A stretch of 64,000 bases of DNA from Exiguobacterium profundum (GTDB lineage: Bacteria; Bacillota; Bacilli; Exiguobacteriales; Exiguobacteriaceae). Shown here one piece after another: positions 1 through 7,473 of the stretch (position 1 is its first letter; every line of letters starts with the position of its first letter). The position numbers were made by a program, and so were the translations under genes. The stretch is from the NCBI RefSeq assembly GCF_001909285.1, contig NZ_MRSV01000001.1:1878556-1942555 (forward strand), written 5' to 3'. A model generated the notes under the pieces. It was not told where the DNA came from and searched no databases. It saw only the letters and a list, made by a program, of their open reading frames with translations.

Positions 1-180
1 TACGGACGGACGCTCATCAAGGCAGACCCCTGGTACGCATCGACGCAGATCTGTTCCACTTGCGGAGTAAAAGGCGAGAAGAAGACGATGGATGTTCGTG
101 AATGGACGTGTACTCATTGTGGTGAGTACCATGACCGTGACATCAACGCGAGCCTCAACCTATTGATGTTGGCCGACTGA
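1..180 (+). CDS. tnpB: TnpB-family RNA-guided nuclease, C-terminal fragment (5' end outside window)
   Basis: Frame 1 is open from base 1 to the TGA at 178-180 and encodes the last 59 residues of a TnpB (OrfB) protein. It contains the C-terminal zinc ribbon, with cysteine pairs CSTC and CTHC about 20 residues apart, followed by HDRDINASLNL. That last motif holds the third RuvC-like catalytic aspartate of TnpB/Cas12 ancestors. TnpB is known to be an omega-RNA-guided DNA nuclease that promotes retention of IS605-type transposons. The N-terminal part cannot be seen, so whether the gene is intact is unknown. Confidence 0.9.
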   Translation, partial: YGRTLIKADPWYASTQICSTCGVKGEKKTMDVREWTCTHCGEYHDRDINASLNLLMLAD

Positions 181-301
181 CAACCATTCAGGGCAGGGAC
201 TGCCCGACGAGCTTGGTAAACAACCGTGGCTGGTAAGAGCACGGTCTTCCCAAGAAGCTCCCCCTTCAATTTGTGAAGCAAATAAGTGGCGAGTAGTTCA
301 C
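181..301 (+). ncRNA. Right-end hairpin and probable 3' scaffold of a TnpB omega RNA
   Basis: In IS605-type elements the guide (omega) RNA overlaps the 3' end of tnpB and runs to the transposon end; the guide is the DNA just outside. Here CTTCA (264-268) and TGAAG (274-278) form a stem with a 5-nt loop. They are flanked by partly pairing GAAGCTC and GAGTAGTTC, and the element appears to end at TTCAC (297-301). The guide would then begin at about 302. The RNA is inferred from position and structure; its 5' end probably lies inside the tnpB coding region and cannot be placed. Confidence 0.5.
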
Positions 302-309
302 GTTTGTAT

Positions 310-1290
310 TTATTTGTCTGCTGGATAGACCACGCCAAGCTGTGTTCGAACGTTCGTCATCACATCAGCAAGACGAATCATGTCATTTGCTGAATGTACA
401 ACTGTTTCCGAAGCACTAGCTTCGATCGCACGAACGAACGCTTCGATCTCATAGGACATCGGAGCATTCTGTGATTCTGATACGATTTCTGACGTGCCAT
501 CTCGCAACTCTAGACGGACTTCATCGCACGTCGCGATATCGTCGATGATGATGCGTCCCTTTTCCCCAATGATCTCTGAAGGCGTCGATGTCGCATGAAT
601 CTTTGAATGCATGATGATGACATCCAAATCGTCATAAGAGAGAATGACCGTTCCGCTCCCGTCCACTCCCGATTCCAGCTTCACACCGCTCGCCTGGATC
701 TCATTAGGTTGACCGAACAGTTTTAAAGCAGGACCAAGAAGATACACACCAAGGTCCATCAACGAACCGTTCGAGAAAGCAGGATTGAACGTATTCGGGT
801 TCTCCCCTTGTTTATAGAGGTCGTACCGTGAAGAATACTGTGATTTATTGAAGACGGCCCGACGCACCGGCGCGATTTGCTTCATCGCCTCTTGTATCCG
901 TTCGAGGTTCGGCATGTACAAGTTTCGTAATGCCTCAAGTAAGACGACCTCGTTCTCCTTCGCGACTTCAATCATGCGGGTGACTTCCTGGACGTTCGAG
1001 GCGAGTGGTTTTTCACAGAGGACTTGCTTCCCATGCTGCATGAACAAGATGCTCTGTTCGGCGTGAAGTGAATTCGGGCTCGCAATATAGATGGCATCGA
1101 TGACATCACTCTTCGCCATCTCTTCAAGTGACGTGAACGTATGTAAAATGGAGTGATTTTCTGCGTATTTTTTAACACGTGATTCCGTGCGCGAGTAAAG
1201 TGCTGTCACTTCTACGTCATCCAACTGATTGATTGTTTCAATAAACCAGTCTGTGATGAAGTTTGTACCGATGATGCCGAAACGGATCAT
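310..1290 (-). CDS. Gfo/Idh/MocA-family NAD(P)-dependent oxidoreductase
   Basis: A 326-residue protein with an N-terminal Rossmann fold (FGIIGTNFI, residues 4-12), the family EKP motif at 93-95, and a C-terminal alpha/beta substrate domain containing GSLMDLGVY. Members oxidise or reduce sugars, inositols or related compounds with NAD(P); the substrate cannot be read from sequence. The start ATG has GAGGAA upstream. The acetyltransferase gene ends 9 bases before it and its stop overlaps this ribosome site, so the two are probably co-transcribed. The stop codon lies only 8 bases from the IS605-type right end. A second family member is at 44049-45044. Confidence 0.9.
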   Translation of the reverse strand: MIRFGIIGTNFITDWFIETINQLDDVEVTALYSRTESRVKKYAENHSILHTFTSLEEMAKSDVIDAIYIASPNSLHAEQSILFMQHGKQVLCEKPLASNVQEVTRMIEVAKENEVVLLEALRNLYMPNLERIQEAMKQIAPVRRAVFNKSQYSSRYDLYKQGENPNTFNPAFSNGSLMDLGVYLLGPALKLFGQPNEIQASGVKLESGVDGSGTVILSYDDLDVIIMHSKIHATSTPSEIIGEKGRIIIDDIATCDEVRLELRDGTSEIVSESQNAPMSYEIEAFVRAIEASASETVVHSANDMIRLADVMTNVRTQLGVVYPADK

Positions 1291-1299
1291 GTGAATTCC

Positions 1300-1782
1300 T
1301 CATTTCTGTTCTTTCAGTTTTTTGATGAGTAAAATTTCATCCAATAAAGGAATCTTATCATATCCGACATGTGGGATTGTCGCTTTCAGTTTTCTTGCCC
1401 GCGTCACCGCATCATGAATGATTCGTTCTAGACGATAGCCACGACGTTGATAAAAGCCAAGCGCTCTCAAATTATCATTGGTTGTGATGACGATTAATTG
1501 CTTAACTCCGTTCTGCATACCAATTTCTTCAACAGCATGGAGTAAGTGAGAGCCGATCCCACTATTCTCTATCAGACTATCAAGAGATATGATTTCTACT
1601 TCTTCATCCCGAATAACATACGTAACAAGACCGTGAATTTGATTTGTATTCATGTAGACAAATCCTTCGAGCTCTGCACAATCGTATGTTCCCGAAGAAA
1701 CGACCATTTGAGTTGAACCCCAATGTTTAAAAAAAAAATTGCGAATATCTTCTTGCATACTAGTATTGATTGGTACGATCAC
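1300..1782 (-). CDS. GNAT-family N-acetyltransferase
   Basis: A 160-residue protein of the acetyl-CoA-dependent GNAT superfamily. It shows the motif-A region SLIENSGIGSHLLHAVEE, a degenerate form of the usual Q/RxxGxG/A pyrophosphate-binding loop, followed by NDNLRALGFYQRRGYR, the typical motif-B element. The substrate is unknown. The start appears to be GTG at 1782 preceded by AGGGATGA. It is the first gene of a probable two-gene unit with the Gfo/Idh oxidoreductase downstream. A run of nine T on the coding strand near residues 16-18 (FFF) leaves the reading frame intact. Confidence 0.85.
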   Translation of the reverse strand: MIVPINTSMQEDIRNFFFKHWGSTQMVVSSGTYDCAELEGFVYMNTNQIHGLVTYVIRDEEVEIISLDSLIENSGIGSHLLHAVEEIGMQNGVKQLIVITTNDNLRALGFYQRRGYRLERIIHDAVTRARKLKATIPHVGYDKIPLLDEILLIKKLKEQK

Positions 1783-1839
1783 TTAGTTCATCCCTGTCTA
1801 TATATGATTAAAAATACGGTATTTGAAATATATCGCAAG

Positions 1840-2523
1840 CTAATATACTCTCTTATTATTGGTTTCATTCTGAAAGACTTCGGCACGTCTCCTCTCTTTA
1901 AACGGCCAACGATAAATCTTTTCCTCATTTCCGACATAGGCTACACCGTTTTCAATAGTCAACGAGGGACAGTCAAGGAGATGACGTGGCATCGGATAAG
2001 AGTCAATCCGTCCGTCCACTTGGACATGAACGAGACGACCGTCGATTGAAGAGATGACCCACACCCCCTTCTCTGATGCACACATCACGTCACAATCATG
2101 AAGGACCGGGGCCTTTCTGATCTCTTGATTATAGCGAAAACGTACGGCTCCCTCTGTTGATAAGCAGACGAGTGCCTCGGTCGAGACCCCTTCTCCAAAG
2201 ATACCCTCGTCCCCATACCCGATCCAGATTCCCGTTTCATTTATAACGACTACTGCAATCGCGTTACCTGCGTGAAATGAATGTTTGATGTCTCCGTCTG
2301 CATCTAACACCCACGCATTGATTGGTTCTCCTTCTAACGTAAACGCCCAAATGAACAAGTGATTCTCGTCAATGATTCGAATACCTGCCACATATTCATG
2401 CCGTTTGAAGGCTATAGTCAACCCATTCCAATGGATGTAGAATTGATGATTGGACTTGACCAAACGAGCGGAACCCATCGGCTTCCGCGTATCGGAATCA
2501 ATCATCTCTATTTCATCGTTCAT
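1840..2523 (-). CDS. Hypothetical protein, possible beta-propeller-like fold
   Basis: About 227 residues with no family I recognise. The sequence alternates short beta-type stretches with aspartate/glycine turns (WVLDADGDI, IWIGYGDEGIF, VWVISSIDGR), which suggests a repeat-bladed beta structure; this is inference only. There is no signal peptide or membrane span, so it is probably cytoplasmic. ATG at 2523 is chosen because AAGGGGTGA lies at good spacing; a TTG six bases upstream is too close. The ribosome site overlaps the stop of the upstream membrane-protein gene, so translation is probably coupled. Confidence 0.65.
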   Translation of the reverse strand: MNDEIEMIDSDTRKPMGSARLVKSNHQFYIHWNGLTIAFKRHEYVAGIRIIDENHLFIWAFTLEGEPINAWVLDADGDIKHSFHAGNAIAVVVINETGIWIGYGDEGIFGEGVSTEALVCLSTEGAVRFRYNQEIRKAPVLHDCDVMCASEKGVWVISSIDGRLVHVQVDGRIDSYPMPRHLLDCPSLTIENGVAYVGNEEKIYRWPFKERRRAEVFQNETNNKRVY

Positions 2524-2529
2524 ACACAA

Positions 2530-3210
2530 TCACCCCTTACCGTCTTCCGATCGCTTGGAATGTAATGCCTCTCGAAACTGTCTAGATTCTTCATCACTCA
2601 CCACTTCGTCTATATATCTCGATTTCCAATAAGGCGAAAGCTCCAACTCGTCCACACCGATTCGCTTGAACCAATCTAACACCGTCTCATTCGGTTGATG
2701 TCTTGAGGCAATCGGCAAGTCCAGATTGAACTGGATGAGCGCATTCCGAATCGCATTATCGGTCCATTGAACCTCTTTGGATTCCACAAATCTATTTGCT
2801 TTAGCCTTACGCCTTCTTCGTTTTACGGTGCCACTCGAGAAATCAATGGTCGAGACGACACGCTTTCTTTTCCGTAGCAAGCCGAGCGTCAAAATCAGGA
2901 GAACAATCAAACCCCCAATAAGGAACCATAACCAGTATGAATTTCCCGACTCGGTTACTGTCCCTCCTGTTTCGAACGTATAGACTAAAAAATCATTCTT
3001 CAAGAATTGAAAATCCTTATCATCTTTCAAACGAAACTTCCCTCCATATTCATCACTGCTGGTTCCGTCCTCTCCAGACAAGAGAAGCACGATTCCACCT
3101 TTTGTCGGGTCGTGAAACCATTCCCAAAATAAACGAGCCAGATAGATAAATCCAGTCACCAACACCAAACTGCCGAGCATCATCATCAATAATCGGGTTG
3201 TAAATCGCAT
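2530..3210 (-). CDS. Membrane protein of unknown function, two predicted spans
   Basis: A 226-residue protein with an N-terminal hydrophobic span (about residues 5-27), a polar region of roughly 65 residues that is probably extracytoplasmic, and a second span (WLWFLIGGLIVLLILTLGLL). A basic cytoplasmic stretch (RKRKR, KRRRRKAKA) and a C-terminal soluble domain follow. The domain layout resembles DUF4129/DUF4350-like proteins, but I cannot assign it firmly. Start chosen at ATG 3210, preceded by GGAGGTTACG. It overlaps the ribosome site of the next gene and probably forms a two-gene unit. Confidence 0.65.
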   Translation of the reverse strand: MRFTTRLLMMMLGSLVLVTGFIYLARLFWEWFHDPTKGGIVLLLSGEDGTSSDEYGGKFRLKDDKDFQFLKNDFLVYTFETGGTVTESGNSYWLWFLIGGLIVLLILTLGLLRKRKRVVSTIDFSSGTVKRRRRKAKANRFVESKEVQWTDNAIRNALIQFNLDLPIASRHQPNETVLDWFKRIGVDELELSPYWKSRYIDEVVSDEESRQFREALHSKRSEDGKG

Positions 3211-3280
3211 CGTAACCTCCATCACATATTATGTATGATCGTATCATGTATGATAAGAGATTGTCAGAAAAATCCAAACG

Positions 3281-3303
3281 AAAAGACCGAGAACTCTCGG
3301 TCC
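3281..3303 (-). terminator. Rho-independent terminator of the PH-domain gene
   Basis: GACCGAGA and TCTCGGTC form an 8-bp stem with a 2-nt centre. On the minus strand it is followed by TTTTCG. It sits directly after the stop of the gene at 3310-3678. Confidence 0.75.
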
Positions 3304-3309
3304 GCTGTT

Positions 3310-3678
3310 TTACAAAATTGCTTCTGCGAGTAATCTGTCGAACTTACGTACATCCACTTTTTTGTTTAGTTTTATCTTAATTGTACCGGCACGAGTGAAC
3401 AGTTGGACTTCTGAGTTCAAGTCGAACATTCCTCCCGCATTCTCCGTCGAGTACATATTAATCGAGTCGTACGGAAGCGAGTAGACTTCAATCTTCTTCC
3501 CCGTGAGCCCTTGAGCGTCACGGACAATCAGGCGTTTGTTCGTGAAGACGGCGACGTCACGTACCGTCTTGTAGGCAGCGACGGCCCGCTCCCCATCGAT
3601 GAATGACTCCGTGATGTTACTTGGCACCTCACACTCTGAATAAAACGTCCACGACAAATCACCAATCGGGTTTCCCAT
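3310..3678 (-). CDS. Bacterial PH-domain (bPH) protein
   Basis: A 122-residue single-domain protein of the bacterial pleckstrin-homology type. The core AVFTNKRLIVRDAQGLTGKK is the characteristic strand-turn-strand of YokE/bPH_1 domains, followed by SLPYDSINMY and a C-terminal helix. The family is widespread in Bacillota and has no defined enzymatic role; it is thought to be a ligand- or protein-binding module. ATG at 3678 is preceded by GGGAGGAATCAAT, a much better ribosome site than the upstream ATG. It stands alone and is divergent from the antiporter gene. Confidence 0.8.
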   Translation of the reverse strand: MGNPIGDLSWTFYSECEVPSNITESFIDGERAVAAYKTVRDVAVFTNKRLIVRDAQGLTGKKIEVYSLPYDSINMYSTENAGGMFDLNSEVQLFTRAGTIKIKLNKKVDVRKFDRLLAEAIL

Positions 3679-3797
3679 ATTGATTCCTCCCTGAATAAAT
3701 GACATGTACTACCACCTATATTCCACATTTTTCGTTTGATTTGACCGCGAATGGGAAGATAATGTATAGCATGTTGATTGTAGAGGAGGACGTCGTC

Positions 3798-5003
3798 ATG
3801 ATTGCGCAGCAAATCATCACATTACTACTGATTGGCTATTTCATTTATTTGATTGATTCCAAACGAAATTATTTCCCTGTTCCGGTCATCTTGGTATTGA
3901 TCGGAATAGCGCTCTCATATATCGCTTTTTTTGATTCTTTTTTCATTTCAAAAGATATGATCTTCGAGGTGTTCCTACCGGCACTTCTGTTTACATCGGC
4001 TTATCAGTTCAAATACAAAGATTTGAAAGACAATATCGGGATCATCACGATATTGAGTACGGTCGGTCTTGTCTTGACTGCCATCTTGATGGGATATGGC
4101 ACGTTTTGGATCAGTGAGTTGTTTACACCACTCAGTTTGACCGCCTCTTTCTTATTGGCGTCCATCTTGATTCCGACCGACCCTGTTTCTGTGACCGCGA
4201 TTTTAAATCGGAGTAAAGGAGAGAAGCGGATTGCGGACGTCGTCGAAGGTGAATCGATGGTGAACGACGGGACGAGTGTCGTCATCTTCACGATTTTTCT
4301 TAGTATGTTCGCAACGGGAGAGCGGTTCTCCACGCTTAGCTTTTTAAGTGAATTTTTGATAGTGTCTGCTGGAGGAATCGGGATCGGCTTCGTCTTTGGA
4401 TTTGTACTTAAAAAATTGATGATTGTCAGTTTTAAAAAGCATGAACTCGTCATGTTGACGATCGTCATCGCGTACGGGGCTTTCTATCTTGCCGACGCGC
4501 TGGAAGTATCGGGTGTCCTTGCGACCGTGACAGCAGGCATGATGCTCTCCCATGAGCTTGGCATGAAAGAAAATTATGAATCGGTCCAGCGTCACTTGGA
4601 TGGATTTTGGGATATTGTGATTCCCATGCTACTCGCTCTCTTGTTCTTGTTGATTGGAATCGAAGCGACCAGCTACCTGTCTATATCGCTCTGGACGTTC
4701 GCAGCCCTATTATTCTTCCTTTCCATCCTGACCCGGTTCATCGTTGTCGGCGGTCTCGTCTATTCCGTCCCTGTATGGCGAAAGGAATTTAAAGACGATT
4801 TGACAGCGACTTCTCTCCTTACTTGGTCCGGGATTAAAGGAACAATGTCGATTGCCCTCGTCCTCTGGCTAGAGGCAGAGAACATTGACGGATCGAGCGA
4901 AATGATTTCTCTCGCGTTTGCCGTCATCCTCCTCTCTCTTGTCTTACAGAGTATTGGTGTTTATCCGCTCACTACCTATTTAACGAATAAAGATGACACG
5001 TGA
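3798..5003 (+). CDS. CPA1-family Na+/H+ (cation/proton) antiporter
   Basis: A 401-residue polytopic membrane protein of about 12 spans. It has the CPA1 signature regions ASILIPTDPVSVTAI and EGESMVNDGTSVVIF, which supply the conserved aspartates of the ion-binding core, and a later SGIKGTMSIAL segment. The family exchanges external protons for internal Na+ or other cations in pH and salt homeostasis. The start at ATG 3798 is preceded by GAGGAGG; an upstream in-frame ATG at 3699 lacks a ribosome site. Monocistronic, with its own terminator. Confidence 0.9.
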   Translation: MIAQQIITLLLIGYFIYLIDSKRNYFPVPVILVLIGIALSYIAFFDSFFISKDMIFEVFLPALLFTSAYQFKYKDLKDNIGIITILSTVGLVLTAILMGYGTFWISELFTPLSLTASFLLASILIPTDPVSVTAILNRSKGEKRIADVVEGESMVNDGTSVVIFTIFLSMFATGERFSTLSFLSEFLIVSAGGIGIGFVFGFVLKKLMIVSFKKHELVMLTIVIAYGAFYLADALEVSGVLATVTAGMMLSHELGMKENYESVQRHLDGFWDIVIPMLLALLFLLIGIEATSYLSISLWTFAALLFFLSILTRFIVVGGLVYSVPVWRKEFKDDLTATSLLTWSGIKGTMSIALVLWLEAENIDGSSEMISLAFAVILLSLVLQSIGVYPLTTYLTNKDDT

Positions 5004-5032
5004 AAAAATCCTTCTTCGGGAGGATTTTTTTA
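5004..5032 (+). terminator. Terminator of the CPA1 antiporter gene
   Basis: AAAAAATCCT and AGGATTTTTT pair around TCTTCGGG directly after the TGA at 5001-5003, ending in a run of seven T. Confidence 0.9.
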
Positions 5033-5040
5033 TTCGGGAA

Positions 5041-5075
5041 TTGACATCGACTACTTTAAGTGTAAAATTACACTT
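5041..5075 (+). promoter_or_regulatory. SigA promoter with overlapping operator, probably of the XRE regulator
   Basis: A perfect TTGACA (5041-5046) is followed after 16 bases by TAAAAT (5063-5068). An 18-bp palindrome, AAGTGTAA-AA-TTACACTT (5058-5075), covers the -10 region. Such placement suits repression. The helix-turn-helix gene two positions downstream is the obvious candidate to bind it; this is inference. Confidence 0.7.
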
Positions 5076-5098
5076 GTAATATACTAGGAGGTGATCTG

Positions 5099-5395
5099 TT
5101 GGAAAACACTTCAACACCATCCGCTGCCATCTCTACTGGGATCGTGACCGTCGCGCTTGCACTCGTCGCTTCATTTCTTACCCCATCATTTTTGAAAGTC
5201 GGAATCATCTGGGATATGGTCGCTTTCTTAGTGATTGGGATTGCGACATTCAGTTTTACATACCATTATTATCAATCAAAACGGTTGTCCTATTGGCAAT
5301 ACATTTGCTGTTATGTCATCGTCTGTCTCTTTTTATTCACCGTGTTTCTCGGAATCTCATGGTTACTGATTTTCATAAGCTCGGCGATGCTCTGA
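5099..5395 (+). CDS. Small integral membrane protein
   Basis: A 98-residue protein with three predicted membrane spans (about residues 13-30, 36-56, 65-95) and no recognised domain. Translation probably starts at TTG 5099, 8 bases after a strong AGGAGGTGAT. It is the first gene after the palindrome-controlled promoter and lies 29 bases upstream of the XRE regulator gene. Small membrane proteins paired with XRE regulators are common in Bacillota and are often the regulated target. No function can be assigned. Confidence 0.7.
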   Translation: MENTSTPSAAISTGIVTVALALVASFLTPSFLKVGIIWDMVAFLVIGIATFSFTYHYYQSKRLSYWQYICCYVIVCLFLFTVFLGISWLLIFISSAML

Positions 5396-5424
5396 GTCGA
5401 ACAAACAGGAAGGAAGAACCGATT

Positions 5425-5895
5425 ATGAAAAAATCCGAATTTATTGAACAAGTCTCTCGAAAAATGAAATTGATTCGTATCGAATCTCAGTATTCACAGG
5501 AAGAGATGGCGAACTTACTCGGTATTTCAAAAAAAACGCTCATCCAAATCGAGAAGGAGCGGAATGAAGCGAGTTGGTCGACGATTGTGACGCTATGCGC
5601 CTTATTTAACGAAAGTGAGATTCTCATACACTTGATTGGTGACGACCCCGTCGAATTCGTCAAACTGATTGCGACCGAGAACACTTATGAGCCGAAAGAA
5701 AAAACACTCGGCGGACGCGTCTTTTGGCATGCAATCGAGTCAGGTCCACATTACACCCTTCAACAAAATATCATCAGCGGACATTATCGGATCATCGATC
5801 TCAACCATGTGAGGTGGTACAGCACGTTTGATGCAGAGGATGCCGAACAGGTAAGGTCGAAGTTGGAACATCAACGAGAGGGATTAAATAAATAA
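5425..5895 (+). CDS. XRE-family helix-turn-helix transcriptional regulator
   Basis: A 156-residue protein. Residues about 8-62 form a Cro/C1-type HTH (SQEEMANLLGISKKTLIQIE), followed by a C-terminal domain of about 90 residues that I do not recognise. ATG at 5425 is chosen from GGAAGGAAGAA upstream and from the position of the HTH; the frame is open further upstream but without a good start. It lies between two small membrane-protein genes and probably controls the palindromic promoter at 5041-5075. Confidence 0.85.
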   Translation: MKKSEFIEQVSRKMKLIRIESQYSQEEMANLLGISKKTLIQIEKERNEASWSTIVTLCALFNESEILIHLIGDDPVEFVKLIATENTYEPKEKTLGGRVFWHAIESGPHYTLQQNIISGHYRIIDLNHVRWYSTFDAEDAEQVRSKLEHQREGLNK

Positions 5896-5911
5896 AAAAC
5901 GTAAAGATTTA

Positions 5912-6172
5912 ATGATAGCTTTAATCCTCATCATCTTTACAATCACTTATTTTTGGTACGTTCTAAGCGTGACAAGTGGCACGATTGGATTCATCGGCAC
6001 AATCATTTTACTCGTCCTCTCGTCGATTTTTACCACACGCTTGATTCAATCATACGTTCCACTTACTTTGATGATATTCGTCCTAATGATTGTGATTTCT
6101 TTCCTTGTACTTTGCTGCTTGTTGATCATTTTATTTTATGTTGTGGCTCTTTACCAGATGAATCATCTATAA
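5912..6172 (+). CDS. Small hydrophobic membrane protein
   Basis: An 86-residue protein consisting almost wholly of three hydrophobic segments. The start ATG 5912 has only a weak purine-rich region before it, and the gene begins 16 bases after the XRE stop, so coupled translation is likely. No family recognised. It probably belongs to the same transcript as the two genes before it and perhaps the deoxyribosyltransferase-like gene after it. Confidence 0.55.
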   Translation: MIALILIIFTITYFWYVLSVTSGTIGFIGTIILLVLSSIFTTRLIQSYVPLTLMIFVLMIVISFLVLCCLLIILFYVVALYQMNHL

Positions 6173-6190
6173 CGAATTGGAGGTTTTCAC

Positions 6191-6595
6191 ATGCGATTTT
6201 ATGTCGGTTCAAGCTTTTCAAATATCGAAGAAATACGGTTCATGCGTAATGAGCTGATTGCGCTCGGTCACACCCATACATATGATTGGACTCAAAACGA
6301 ACGCGCCACATCAATTGATGCATTACGCTCGATTGGCGAAGATGAGGTTTCTGGAATTCAATCAGCGGACTTTGTCGTCATCCTATTGCCTGGAGGTAAA
6401 GGCGCACATGTTGAACTCGGGATTGCTATCGGGATGAATAAACACGTTTTCCTATACGATTTGGGTGATCAGATGATGAATATGAAGGAGACGAGCACGT
6501 TTTATCATGTGAATGCGGTGCAACGCTTGGAGGGACCGTTCAACGCCCTCCCCTACCAAATTCAAGATCGATTGAAGCTCTCTAATCACGTTTGA
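6191..6595 (+). CDS. Nucleoside 2-deoxyribosyltransferase-like protein
   Basis: A 134-residue protein. It starts with FYVGSSFSN, has a DFVVILLPGGKGAHVELGIA motif (residues about 60-79) and ends with a short helical tail. The GGxGxxxELG loop and its glutamate are the hallmark of the nucleoside 2-deoxyribosyltransferase family, where the glutamate is the nucleophile. Relatives act in nucleoside salvage, in nucleotide hydrolysis, or as NAD/nucleotide-binding stress proteins, so the substrate is uncertain. GGAGG lies 9 bases before the ATG. Its end overlaps the convergent AraC gene by 14 bases. Confidence 0.8.
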   Translation: MRFYVGSSFSNIEEIRFMRNELIALGHTHTYDWTQNERATSIDALRSIGEDEVSGIQSADFVVILLPGGKGAHVELGIAIGMNKHVFLYDLGDQMMNMKETSTFYHVNAVQRLEGPFNALPYQIQDRLKLSNHV

Positions 6596-7346
6596 GCTGA
6601 TGCCCTTTATTCTCACGGAATCGAGCCGGGGTGCATCCTACCCATTCCGTGAAATGCTTGTTCAGTTGAGCCGAACTATTGAATCCGACTTCTTGGCTGA
6701 TTGCGAGTAGTGTAAGATCCGAATAGCGAAGGAGCGACTTCGCATGAATCAGGCGTTGTCTCGTGATGTATTGATACGGCGTCTGACCGATTCGCTCTCG
6801 AAAGTTCCGTATGAACTGATACTTACTTTGATGGACGATTCGACTTAATTCCTCAATGCGAAGCTCTGTATGATAAGAATCATGAATGACACGTAAAACC
6901 GGTACAAATAAGTCTTCAGCATCTAAAAAAGTGTGGATGAGGTGACTCTGAATGAACGTCATCACATCATCTGTAAGATCAATCTCTAAAAATCCTCGAC
7001 TTGACCACTCCCCTAACAGTCTTCTTATCGACATGACCGCTATGGAAGGAAACATTGGATTGACCCTGTTTTCAAACCCGTTCAATAGACTCGCAATAAA
7101 CCGAAAACTCACATAAGTTGTTTCAGTTGAATCAGCGAATAGTCGATAGGACTGATTCGGTTGAACCACAATCGATTCGCTGTCTTGGAGACGATATTCG
7201 AATGCATCCACCTCAATCCCAATTTTCCCTTCCAACACGAGCACCCAGACGATGTCTTCTTTGCTCTTTTCTCTTTCTGTCGTCCAATCCCCACCAGAAG
7301 AGACGTAACGTATGGCGACGTCAGGCAGTGTAAGTAATTGTTCCAT
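6582..7346 (-). CDS. AraC-family transcriptional regulator
   Basis: A 254-residue regulator with an N-terminal cupin-like sensor region and a C-terminal double HTH. HTH1 includes RIEELSRIVHQSKYQFIRNF and HTH2 includes LAISQEVGFNSSAQLNKHF, the standard AraC/XylS signature. Start ATG 7346 is preceded by GGAGGGG; the longer frame upstream has no ribosome site. It is divergent from the MFS transporter gene and likely regulates it through inverted repeats in the shared intergenic region. The inducer is unknown. Confidence 0.88.
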   Translation of the reverse strand: MEQLLTLPDVAIRYVSSGGDWTTEREKSKEDIVWVLVLEGKIGIEVDAFEYRLQDSESIVVQPNQSYRLFADSTETTYVSFRFIASLLNGFENRVNPMFPSIAVMSIRRLLGEWSSRGFLEIDLTDDVMTFIQSHLIHTFLDAEDLFVPVLRVIHDSYHTELRIEELSRIVHQSKYQFIRNFRERIGQTPYQYITRQRLIHAKSLLRYSDLTLLAISQEVGFNSSAQLNKHFTEWVGCTPARFRENKGHQLKRD

Positions 7347-7415
7347 ATACCCCTCCAGATTATTGCGCAAAAATCGAGCAATATAGTGCACGATGATTCA
7401 CTTCAAATCACGCAT

Positions 7416-7443
7416 ACTGTTCATAACAGTCAAGTGGCCACTT
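7416..7443. promoter_or_regulatory. Two adjacent perfect inverted repeats between araC-type and MFS genes
   Basis: ACTGTT-CAT-AACAGT (7416-7430) is followed one base later by the 12-bp palindrome AAGTGGCCACTT (7432-7443). They lie 30 bases before the MFS start and 70 bases from the AraC start. They are the most likely regulator-binding sites, though AraC proteins often prefer direct repeats, so another factor is possible. Confidence 0.5.
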
Positions 7444-7473
7444 CACTGACCTTATGAAAAGATGGTGATTCAC

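Larger units (their letters stand above)
1..301 (+). mobile_element. 3' end of an IS200/IS605-type element
   Basis: The window opens inside a TnpB-type gene (1-180) followed by about 120 bases of non-coding DNA that finish in an imperfect hairpin and a TTCAC motif at 297-301. This is the layout of the right end of IS200/IS605-family elements: subterminal hairpin, then cleavage motif, with no terminal inverted repeats. The left end, and any tnpA, lie outside the window, so the family assignment rests on TnpB and the right end only. The element stops 8 bases before the stop codon of the convergent oxidoreductase gene. Confidence 0.75.

Noticed and set aside
114..338. A 74-codon minus-strand ORF over the transposon right end
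   Set aside because: It is antisense to the TnpB C-terminus and the hairpin; the TnpB zinc-ribbon and RuvC motifs are clear on the plus strand.
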